From contig WTHY01000064.1 of the NCBI GenBank assembly GCA_011522945.1, forward strand, positions 1-13,603: 13,603 bases of DNA, given 5' to 3'. A program made the position numbers and the translations under genes. Within the stretch, counting starts at the first letter, position 1. Each line of letters opens with the position of its first letter. Below, piece by piece: positions 1 to 6,307 of this stretch. The notes below the pieces were generated by a model. It saw only the letters and a list, made by a program, of their open reading frames with translations. It was not told the origin of the DNA and did not search any database. Origin of the DNA: Alphaproteobacteria bacterium (GTDB lineage: Bacteria > Pseudomonadota > Alphaproteobacteria > Puniceispirillales > Puniceispirillaceae).

Positions 1-168
1 ACAAATGCGATTTCAGGGATTATTATTATTGGCGCATTGTTGCAAATGAATGTAGGTGGGTTTTTCATCACGCTTCTGGCAAGTATATCGGTATTAATCG
101 CAATGATTAATATTGTTGGTGGCTTTATGGTCACCCGCCGCATGTTGCAAATGTTCCAAAAATCTTAA
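1..168 (+). CDS. pntA: NAD(P) transhydrogenase alpha subunit, C-terminal end (partial)
   Basis: The window opens inside this gene. Frame 1 runs from base 1 to TAA at 166-168 and gives 55 residues, starting TNAISGIIIIGALLQMN and ending RRMLQMFQKS. The piece has two hydrophobic stretches and the closing G-G-F-M-V-T-R-R-M-L pattern of the membrane part of the PntA subunit. The protein sits in the inner membrane and, with PntB, couples hydride transfer from NADH to NADP+ to proton entry. pntB starts 47 bases downstream on the same strand, which supports the call. In many alphaproteobacteria the alpha subunit is split into two genes (NAD-binding and membrane parts). The 5' part is outside the window, so I cannot tell whether this is the small split subunit or the end of a fused one. 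Confidence 0.88.
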   Translation, partial: TNAISGIIIIGALLQMNVGGFFITLLASISVLIAMINIVGGFMVTRRMLQMFQKS

Positions 169-215
169 GCTCTAACCACGACTACTCTTCTGAGTGATTA
201 TGTAAGGAAAAGACA

Positions 216-1595
216 ATGTCTTCAGGAATTTTAACTGCTGCCTATATATCAGCATCTGTCCTGTTTATTTTATCCCTAGGTGGATTGAGCAATCAGGAAA
301 AGGCGAAGCGTGCCGTTTGGTTTGGTATTATTGGTATGGCGATTGCCGTGCTGGCAACGTTATTTGGTACAGATTTATCGGTATTTACATGGATGTTGCT
401 CATACCGCTCTTAGGTGGTGGGGCTGTCGCAGGTGCATATGTTGCACGCCGTGTTGAAATGACCGAAATGCCCCAGCTTGTAGCCGCCTTACATAGTTTT
501 GTCGGCCTGGCTGCTGTGTTTATTGGTTTGAACTCTGACATGTTAGGCACTGAAGGTTTGACACATGCAGAAATTGTCATCCACGAAATCGAGATCTTCT
601 TAGGCGTCTTCATTGGTGCGATTACCTTCACCGGCTCTTTGATTGCCTATGGCAAATTGGCTGGAAAGTTAGATGGTAAAGCCTTGATATTGCCTGGGCG
701 CCATCTGCTGAATATAGCTGCAATCATACTAAGTGTAGTACTGCTCATCATGTATATGAACCATGCAGGCAGCTGGACCTTATATGCGATGTTGATAATT
801 GCATTTCTGGTTGGGGCTCATCTGGTTGCTGCAATCGGTGGTGCTGACATGCCGGTGGTTGTATCTATGTTGAACAGTTATTCTGGTTGGGCGGCTTCTG
901 CGACAGGCTTCTTGCTTGGCAATGATTTGCTGATTGTTACAGGCGCTTTGGTGGGCTCATCAGGTGCTATTCTGAGTTATATTATGTGCCGGGCCATGAA
1001 TAGACAGTTTCTATCTGTTATTCTGGGTGGGTTTGGTGGGCCAAGCGGCGCTCAGATGGAAGTAGAGGGCGAGATGGTGGCAACAGATGTTGCCTCCGTT
1101 GTTGCGCAATTAGATGATGCTGACTCAGTTGTCATCGTGCCTGGTTATGGTATGGCTGTTGCACAAGCACAACAATCTGTATCAGAGCTGACAAGACGCC
1201 TCAGAGCCAAGAATAAATCTGTCCGTTTTGCAATTCACCCCGTTGCAGGTCGTTTGCCTGGTCATATGAATGTGCTATTGGCTGAAGCGAAGGTACCTTA
1301 TGATATTGTGCTTGAGATGGATGAGATTAATGAAGATTTTCCAGACACAGATCTGGTTATCGTAATTGGCTCCAATGATATTGTGAACCCAGCGGCACAG
1401 GATGATCCAAATTCTCCGATTGCCGGCATGCCTGTTCTTGAGGTGTGGAAGGCGAAGAATGTGATTATTTCCAAGCGCGGGCAGGGCACAGGCTATTCAG
1501 GTATTGAAAATCCGCTTTTCTATAAAGAGAATAGCCGGATGTTATATGGTGATGCTAAGGACACGCTGGACCAGATTCTAGCAGGCCTATCATAA
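216..1595 (+). CDS. pntB: NAD(P) transhydrogenase subunit beta
   Basis: This is the beta subunit of the proton-pumping transhydrogenase, an inner-membrane enzyme that makes NADPH from NADH using the proton gradient. At 459 residues it has the normal length. Residues 1 to about 265 are a run of membrane helices carrying the family stretch EMTEMPQLVAALHSFVGLAA (81-100), whose His93 matches the conserved membrane histidine of the E. coli protein, and a second conserved stretch around ADMPVVVSMLNSYSGWAASA (210-229). Residues about 280-459 are the NADP(H)-binding domain III, with GYGMAVAQAQ (310-319), HPVAGRLPGHMNVLLAEA (341-358), GSNDIVNPAA (385-394) and KRGQGTGYSGIENPLF (420-435). AAGGA at 203-207 lies 8 bases before the ATG. 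It follows pntA closely and is probably co-transcribed with it. No clear plus-strand terminator follows. Confidence 0.97.
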   Translation: MSSGILTAAYISASVLFILSLGGLSNQEKAKRAVWFGIIGMAIAVLATLFGTDLSVFTWMLLIPLLGGGAVAGAYVARRVEMTEMPQLVAALHSFVGLAAVFIGLNSDMLGTEGLTHAEIVIHEIEIFLGVFIGAITFTGSLIAYGKLAGKLDGKALILPGRHLLNIAAIILSVVLLIMYMNHAGSWTLYAMLIIAFLVGAHLVAAIGGADMPVVVSMLNSYSGWAASATGFLLGNDLLIVTGALVGSSGAILSYIMCRAMNRQFLSVILGGFGGPSGAQMEVEGEMVATDVASVVAQLDDADSVVIVPGYGMAVAQAQQSVSELTRRLRAKNKSVRFAIHPVAGRLPGHMNVLLAEAKVPYDIVLEMDEINEDFPDTDLVIVIGSNDIVNPAAQDDPNSPIAGMPVLEVWKAKNVIISKRGQGTGYSGIENPLFYKENSRMLYGDAKDTLDQILAGLS

Positions 1596-1615
1596 GCTAA
1601 AATAGCTAAGGAAAA

Positions 1616-1666
1616 AGCGCGCAAAATAGCTTGACCTTTTTGCAAGGTCTGCTTATTGTGCGCGCT
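1616..1666. other. Long imperfect hairpin between pntB and rpmJ
   Basis: A 51-base near-palindrome. The outer arms AGCGCGCA (1616-1623) and TGCGCGCT (1659-1666) match over 8 bp. An AATA/TATT segment follows inside after one mismatch, and the tip is GACCTT (1633-1638) and AAGGTC (1644-1649) around a 5-base loop. Read on the minus strand the stem is followed by TTTTT (complement of 1612-1616), so it resembles a Rho-independent terminator for antisense transcripts entering pntB. On the plus strand no T-run follows. It also covers the predicted rpmJ promoter. The palindrome is directly visible; any function is inference. Confidence 0.6.
1631..1659 (+). promoter_or_regulatory. Predicted sigma70-type promoter of rpmJ
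   Basis: TTGACC (1631-1636) and TATTGT (1654-1659) are separated by 17 bases, which puts the start near 1666 and leaves a leader of about 33 bases before rpmJ. Both boxes lie inside the hairpin arms of 1616-1666. The box match is good for an alphaproteobacterium, but no transcript data are available here. Confidence 0.5.
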
Positions 1667-1698
1667 ACTATTTACTTGAAATCCAACGGGTGGACATT

Positions 1699-1824
1699 AT
1701 GAAAGTCGCGAGCTCATTGAAAACGTTGAAATCACGAGACAGAAATTGTCAGGTTGTTCGCCGTCGTGGCCGCCTATATGTGATTAACAAAAAGAACCCT
1801 CGTCTAAAGGCACGCCAAGGCTAA
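1699..1824 (+). CDS. rpmJ: 50S ribosomal protein L36, zinc-independent form
   Basis: A 41-residue gene: MKVASSLKTLKSRDRNCQVV followed by RRRGRLYVINKKNPRLKARQ and a final G. This matches the small basic L36 protein of the large ribosomal subunit, including the conserved V-x-R-R-R-G-R-x-Y-V-I-N-K-x-N-P-R-x-K-A-R-Q-G end typical of alphaproteobacteria. The zinc-binding L36 form has three Cys and one His; here only Cys17 remains and there is no His, so this is the C-minus version that needs no zinc. A GGGTGGA stretch at 1688-1694 just upstream may serve as ribosome binding site. It stands alone as a single-gene unit between its own promoter and a terminator. Confidence 0.95.
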   Translation: MKVASSLKTLKSRDRNCQVVRRRGRLYVINKKNPRLKARQG

Positions 1825-1853
1825 AGGCCTGCTTGCCAAAACGAGTGATTGAA

Positions 1854-1880
1854 AAGTCGGCTTATGCCGGCTTTTTTATT
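1854..1880 (+). terminator. Rho-independent terminator after rpmJ
   Basis: AAGTCGGC (1854-1861), loop TTAT, GCCGGCTT (1866-1873) form an 8-bp stem with one G-T pair. A T-run to 1877 and then ATT follow. It lies 29 bases after the rpmJ stop and separates that gene from the glycolate operon. Confidence 0.85.
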
Positions 1881-1906
1881 TGTGTGACTTAATAGATGGC
1901 TTTAGG

Positions 1907-1931
1907 TTCCATGCAATGGAAATCCTTTCCA
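1907..1931. promoter_or_regulatory. Two overlapping palindromes upstream of glcD, operator candidate
   Basis: TTCCAT-gca-ATGGAA (1907-1921) and TGGAAA-tcc-TTTCCA (1917-1931) are perfect 6-bp inverted repeats, each with a 3-base centre, and they share the middle TGGAA arm. They end 18 bases before the predicted -35 box of the glc operon. The geometry fits a dimeric activator or repressor. Glycolate operons are often controlled by a GntR-family regulator (GlcC), but no regulator gene lies in the window, so the binding protein is unknown. Confidence 0.45.
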
Positions 1932-1949
1932 CAAATATGTGTCTGCGCA

Positions 1950-1978
1950 TTGGAATCGGCGAAAATCCGCTCTATTAT
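1950..1978 (+). promoter_or_regulatory. Predicted promoter of the glcDEF operon
   Basis: TTGGAA (1950-1955) and TATTAT (1973-1978) are separated by 17 bases. The predicted start near 1985 leaves a leader of about 50 bases before glcD. It sits downstream of the double palindrome and of the rpmJ terminator. The -35 box is weaker than consensus, as expected if an activator is needed. Confidence 0.5.
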
Positions 1979-2034
1979 AAAAGCTTCTAGTCTTTGTAAG
2001 ATTTCGTATCCTCGTCCATATTTGAAGGTGAGTT

Positions 2035-3522
2035 ATGTCCGTACCAGCAGCTGATCAAGATATCCTTGCCAGACGATCGGAGATTGCCAAGGGTCTCAAA
2101 TCAATCATACCAAACCATCTTGTTATCGATGATGATAGCTCCATGCGTGCTTTTGATGCTGATGGACTGAGTGCCTATCGTCAAATGCCGTTGCTCGTTG
2201 TATTGCCAGAAACAACCGAGCAGGTCGCTGCCATTTTAAAATGGTGCCAGACAGAGCAGGTTAAAGTCGTTCCGCGTGGCGCAGGCACGTCATTATCAGG
2301 CGGTGCAACACCGCTTGGCGACGGTATATTATTAGGGCTTGGCAAATTTAATAAAATCCTAGAGGTAGATTATGATAATCGCTGTGTGGTTGCACAGCCT
2401 GGTGTCACCAATCTTGGCATAACCCATGAAGTGCAAGATGACGGGTTCTATTATGCGCCGGACCCATCAAGTCAAATCGCCTGTTCAATTGGTGGCAATG
2501 TTGCAGAAAATTCAGGCGGTGTGCATTGCTTGAAATATGGTCTGACAACTAACAATCTCCTTGGCATTGAGATGGTTACCATGGATGGTGAAATATTACG
2601 CATTGGTGGCAAGCATTTAGATGCTGGCGACCTTGATGTCTTGGGTGTCATGACAGGCTCAGAAGGGTTGCTCGGTGTTGTCACTGAAGTCACAGTGCGT
2701 ATTTTGCGCAAGCCTGCCACGCAACGTGCGATGCTTGTTGGCTTTGATACTGTCCAAGAGGCAGGCACGGCCGTATCCTCGGTTATTGCAGCTGGTATTA
2801 TACCTGCTGGTATGGAGATGATGGATGGACCGGCTATTAATGCTGCTGAAGATTTTGCTGCTGCCGGCTATCCGCGGGATGCCGATGCTCTATTGATTAT
2901 CGAGCTTGATGGGCCAGAAGTTGAAGTTGATGCTCTTCTAGAGCGTGTTGAGGCTATCATGAAATCAGAAGGGGCAACGTCTATCCGGGTTTCGACTTCG
3001 GAAGAGGAACGGAACCAGTTTTGGGCAGGTCGTAAGTCGGCTTTTCCAGCGGTAGGTCGTATTTCACCTGACTATCTATGCATGGATGGCACAATTCCAC
3101 GTAAAGCTCTGCCAGAAATGCTAACCAGAATGGCGGGTATGTCACAAAAATATGGGCTGCGTGTCGCCAATGTATTTCATGCTGGTGACGGTAATTTGCA
3201 TCCCCTCATTTTATTTGATGCAAATGCCCCTGGCGAATGGGAACGGGCAGAGGCATTTGGTGCAGATATTCTGCGTAACTGTGTGGCCTTGGGTGGCGTG
3301 TTAACAGGCGAGCATGGCGTTGGCATTGAAAAGCGTGATTTAATGGGCGAGATGTTCTCAGAAGATGATCTCAAACAACAGCAGCGTGTTAAATGTGCTT
3401 TCGATCCAGACCATTTGCTAAATCCAGGAAAGGTGTTCCCAGTGCTGCATAGGTGTGCAGAGTTAGGGCGGCTGCATGTCCATAAAGGGCAAATGCCGCA
3501 TCCAGAATTGCCACGCTTTTAG
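2035..3522 (+). CDS. glcD: Glycolate oxidase subunit GlcD, FAD-linked
   Basis: This is the catalytic flavoprotein of glycolate oxidase (glycolate dehydrogenase), which oxidises glycolate (and often D-lactate) to the 2-oxo acid and passes electrons on through GlcF. At 495 residues it has the family length. The PCMH-type FAD domain shows PRGAGTSLSGG at 80-90 and the long conserved FAD-site stretch from PDPSSQ to KYG at 142-169. The C-terminal cap domain shows HAGDGNLHP (382-390), GEHGVG (425-430) and the closing FDPDHLLNPGKVF (457-469). The ATG is preceded by GAAGGTGAG. It is the first gene of an operon with glcE and glcF, and this three-gene order separates GlcD from single-gene D-lactate dehydrogenases. 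No signal peptide is seen; it probably works at the inner face of the membrane. Confidence 0.96.
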   Translation: MSVPAADQDILARRSEIAKGLKSIIPNHLVIDDDSSMRAFDADGLSAYRQMPLLVVLPETTEQVAAILKWCQTEQVKVVPRGAGTSLSGGATPLGDGILLGLGKFNKILEVDYDNRCVVAQPGVTNLGITHEVQDDGFYYAPDPSSQIACSIGGNVAENSGGVHCLKYGLTTNNLLGIEMVTMDGEILRIGGKHLDAGDLDVLGVMTGSEGLLGVVTEVTVRILRKPATQRAMLVGFDTVQEAGTAVSSVIAAGIIPAGMEMMDGPAINAAEDFAAAGYPRDADALLIIELDGPEVEVDALLERVEAIMKSEGATSIRVSTSEEERNQFWAGRKSAFPAVGRISPDYLCMDGTIPRKALPEMLTRMAGMSQKYGLRVANVFHAGDGNLHPLILFDANAPGEWERAEAFGADILRNCVALGGVLTGEHGVGIEKRDLMGEMFSEDDLKQQQRVKCAFDPDHLLNPGKVFPVLHRCAELGRLHVHKGQMPHPELPRF

Positions 3523-3546
3523 ATACCTGTTTGATAGGAACAGATT

Positions 3547-4740
3547 ATGGATATTCTGAGCCCTACCTCATTAGACGAGGTGCGTGATATCATCCGAAAT
3601 TGTCTAAGCGATGAAACGAGCTTGTCGTTACGTGGTGCTGGCACAAAATCGTCTCTTGGTAATCCAGTTGTTGCAGATGCTCAGATGCAGCTTAGTGGAA
3701 TGTCAGGCATCATTACCTATGAGCCTGAAGAGCTGATTTTAGTCGCACGTGCGGGAACAGAATTGACAGAGATCGAGGCGTTGCTTGAAGCGCATAATCA
3801 GATGTTAAGTTTTGAGCCGTTTCATCCTGAAATCCTTTATGGCGGGACCTCCTCTGGAACAATCGGGGGTATGGTGGGTGCCGGCTTATCAGGGCCCAGG
3901 CGTATAGCATCTGGCGGGGTCCGTGATTACTTACTAGGCTTTAATGCTGTTTCTGGCAGGGGCGATATATTTCAATCAGGCAGCCGCGTGATGAAAAATG
4001 TTACAGGATATGATTTATCAAAGCTTATGGCAGGGTCTTTTGGAACATTAGCTATTATGGATGAAATCACCATAAAAGTATTACCAGCGCCTGAGACCTC
4101 CGTAAGCTTAGTGGTATCTTGCTCTGACTTGGCATCTGCGCAAGCAGCGTGTTCACAAGCTTTTGCAAGTGCGCATGAGCCGACTGCAGCATGCATCTTA
4201 CCACGTGATATCGCTGCTAACGTAAATTTAGGTGGTGACGCCTTTGCTGCTATTATCCGCCTTGAAGGTGTGGAGGTTTCTGTTGCCAACAGGTTGACTG
4301 AAATGCAGAATTTACTTGGACCAATTGGGGAATTGCATAGTCTAACTCAAGAGTTAAGCGCCAATTTATGGCGCCAGGTTCGTGATGCTGCGTTTTTTAA
4401 CGAAACGCATGAACAGATTTGGAAATTATCTGTGGCCCCGACAGCTTGTGTAGGGATAGTGAATAAAATCAAGACCTCTATCGATGCCAGCTATTTTATG
4501 GATTGGGCAGGTGGGTTGATTTGGCTGGCCGGAGCAGGTGAAAGGCTTGGTGCAGATATCCGAGACGTGATGGCGTCGAATGGGGGCGGGCATGCCACAT
4601 TAATGCGGGCCTCTGATGATAGGCGTCAGAACATCTCTGTTTTCCAGCCACAGGCACCAGCATTGATGTCATTACATACGCGTATCCGTAGGGCATTTGA
4701 TCCAAAACAATTGCTAAACCCAGGCCGGATGGGGGCTTAG
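3547..4740 (+). CDS. glcE: Glycolate oxidase subunit GlcE, FAD-binding
   Basis: This is the second FAD-binding subunit of glycolate oxidase, 397 residues. It carries a shortened version of the GlcD fold: RGAGTK at 29-34, the GlcE hallmark SGPRRIASGGVRDYLLG at 115-131, RVMKNVTGYDLSKL at 147-160, and a closing FDPKQLLNPGRMG (384-396) like that of GlcD. The catalytic His-rich motifs of GlcD are absent, as is normal for GlcE. It starts 24 bases after glcD with AGGAA at 3537-3541, and its stop lies 8 bases before glcF, so the three genes are one transcription unit. Known genetics of the E. coli system show that all three subunits are needed for activity; that this holds here is inference. Confidence 0.94.
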   Translation: MDILSPTSLDEVRDIIRNCLSDETSLSLRGAGTKSSLGNPVVADAQMQLSGMSGIITYEPEELILVARAGTELTEIEALLEAHNQMLSFEPFHPEILYGGTSSGTIGGMVGAGLSGPRRIASGGVRDYLLGFNAVSGRGDIFQSGSRVMKNVTGYDLSKLMAGSFGTLAIMDEITIKVLPAPETSVSLVVSCSDLASAQAACSQAFASAHEPTAACILPRDIAANVNLGGDAFAAIIRLEGVEVSVANRLTEMQNLLGPIGELHSLTQELSANLWRQVRDAAFFNETHEQIWKLSVAPTACVGIVNKIKTSIDASYFMDWAGGLIWLAGAGERLGADIRDVMASNGGGHATLMRASDDRRQNISVFQPQAPALMSLHTRIRRAFDPKQLLNPGRMGA

Positions 4741-4748
4741 GACCGATT

Positions 4749-6032
4749 ATGCAGACGCATTTCACAGATACACAATTGGCAAATCCACATATTGCAGAAG
4801 CTGATAAAATTTTGCGCGCTTGTGTGCATTGCGGATTTTGTACAGCAACTTGTCCCACATATGTGCTTACCGGCGATGAACGTGACAGCCCGCGTGGCCG
4901 CATCTGGATGATGCGTGATATGTTGGAATCAGATGCGCCGGCCCCTAAAGATACAGCGCATCATATTGATAGATGTTTGACATGCCTGTCTTGTATGACA
5001 ACATGCCCATCTGGTGTTGACTATATGCATCTTGTAGATATTGGCAGGGCACATATAGAAAAAACAAGGTCTCGTCCTATCATGGATAGGCTGGCGCGCA
5101 CTGTGCTCGGCATAATAGTCCCTCGGGCAAGATTGTTTCATCTGGCCCTTCGATTTGCACGATTTTCGAGGCCATTTGCAGGCCTCATGCCCAAACCATT
5201 TGCTGCCATGCTGAAGCTCGCACCTAAGACACAGACCAAGCTTGATGAAATCGGGTCTGCAGATACTGTGTTTCGCCCGTCAGGCGCTGTGAAGAAGCGT
5301 GTTATCTTGCTTGCGGGTTGTGCACAGAGAGCTCTAGACCCTGAGATTAATGCATCAACAATTAGATTATTAAATCGAATAGGTGTTGAGGTGATTGTGA
5401 AACAGCAAGCAAGCTGTTGTGGCGCACTAGCCCATCACATAAATCAGCATGATGCTGCAGAGCAACAAATGCGCCAGACGGTAAGGAGCTGGGCAAAAAT
5501 ATTTGAAACACAACAGATTGATGCCGTGATCGTTAATACGTCTGGTTGTGGCACGACAGTGAAAGATTATGGCCATCTTCTGAAAAATGATGCTGAGTTA
5601 TCAGACAAGGCTAAGATGATATCTGATAACGCTATGGATATTTCAGAGTTTCTGGCAGGCTTGCCAGCTCTGCCCGTATCTGACGTGCAACCTTTGAAGG
5701 TAGGCTATCATGCCGCTTGTTCCCTGCAACATGGGCAAAAAATTCTCGACGCGCCAAAGCAATTATTACAACGTGCTGGGTTCCAGATTTCCACAGCCAA
5801 GGAATCACATTTATGTTGTGGGTCTGCAGGTGTTTATAATGTGCTGCAATCTGATTTGGCTGATCAGTTGAAAGTACGAAAAATAGGCCATTTAAACGCG
5901 CTTGATGTAGATGTTATCGTTGCAGGTAATATCGGCTGTATTAATCAGCTTTCGGATGCAGATGCCCCAATCTGTCATACAGTCCAATTACTAGATTGGG
6001 TAACAGGTGGGCCTAAGCCAAAAGGGCTGTAG
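4749..6032 (+). CDS. glcF: Glycolate oxidase iron-sulfur subunit GlcF
   Basis: This is the Fe-S electron-transfer subunit of glycolate oxidase, 427 residues. Two 4Fe-4S motifs lie at the N-terminus: C25-x2-C28-x2-C31-x3-C35-P and C76-x2-C79-x2-C82-x3-C86-P. Two cysteine-rich CCG domains follow, with SCCG at 222-225, SGCG at 265-268, HAACS at 321-325 and HLCCGSAG at 354-361. This layout is shared with the heterodisulfide reductase D and GlpC family, but the position directly after glcD and glcE decides the name. The ribosome site AGGA overlaps the glcE stop codon, which suggests translational coupling. No membrane helix is obvious, so it is probably a peripheral protein at the inner face of the membrane handing electrons to the quinone pool. 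Confidence 0.95.
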   Translation: MQTHFTDTQLANPHIAEADKILRACVHCGFCTATCPTYVLTGDERDSPRGRIWMMRDMLESDAPAPKDTAHHIDRCLTCLSCMTTCPSGVDYMHLVDIGRAHIEKTRSRPIMDRLARTVLGIIVPRARLFHLALRFARFSRPFAGLMPKPFAAMLKLAPKTQTKLDEIGSADTVFRPSGAVKKRVILLAGCAQRALDPEINASTIRLLNRIGVEVIVKQQASCCGALAHHINQHDAAEQQMRQTVRSWAKIFETQQIDAVIVNTSGCGTTVKDYGHLLKNDAELSDKAKMISDNAMDISEFLAGLPALPVSDVQPLKVGYHAACSLQHGQKILDAPKQLLQRAGFQISTAKESHLCCGSAGVYNVLQSDLADQLKVRKIGHLNALDVDVIVAGNIGCINQLSDADAPICHTVQLLDWVTGGPKPKGL

Positions 6033-6070
6033 ACATCACAATTTTTGTGCGGTTCTGGTTATAGGCTAGC

Positions 6071-6183
6071 AACTATTTGGCAGCAGCCTTGGAAATTTTA
6101 GGTAACTGTTTGGCAGTAGTTTTGTAGCCGTTGGGCAACTATTTGGCAGTAGTTTTGCAACTGCTGGGCAACTAGTGAGCAAC
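6071..6183. repeat. 33-bp tandem repeat, three full units and a partial fourth
   Basis: Units start at 6071, 6104, 6137 and 6170, exactly 33 bases apart. Each begins AACTATTTGGCAG or AACTGTTTGGCAG; the fourth keeps only AACTA and a GCAAC at the end. Units 2 and 3 match at 28 of 33 bases, and all five differences are transitions. Unit 1 is clear only in its first half. Units 2 and 3 contain the inverted pair AACT(A/G)...TAGTT around TTTGGCAG and could form small hairpins, or pair between units. The repeat fills the gap between the converging glcF and fumarase genes. No start codon with a ribosome site reads through it on either strand, so I take it as non-coding. Confidence 0.8.
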
Positions 6184-6280
6184 AGACCTGCGACACAATA
6201 ACTTTATTTGCATGCCACGGTCCTGAAATGCCAATTCACATCCTATGCTAAGGCAATCCTCTATTAGCGGCTTGCAGGTG

Positions 6281-6303
6281 TGAATAGCTTTCGGCTCTAT
6301 TCA
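6281..6303. terminator. Small hairpin between glcF and fumarase, weak terminator candidate
   Basis: TGAATAG (6281-6287) and CTATTCA (6297-6303) pair over 7 bp around a 9-base loop, 4 bases past the fumarase stop on the minus strand. Neither side carries a proper T-run, so termination is doubtful. It is the best hairpin I see outside the tandem repeat in this gap. The remaining bases of 6033-6307 show nothing else I can name. Confidence 0.3.
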
Positions 6304-6307
6304 GTGT

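Noticed and set aside
6071..6183. CRISPR-like array
   Set aside because: The 33-bp units follow each other directly without unique spacers, there are too few of them, and no cas gene is near.
6137..6220. Repeat-encoded peptide on the minus strand (11-residue period ending in KLLPN)
   Set aside because: The frame is open over the repeat because 33 is divisible by 3, but it lacks an ATG and a ribosome site and stops at both sides of the repeat.
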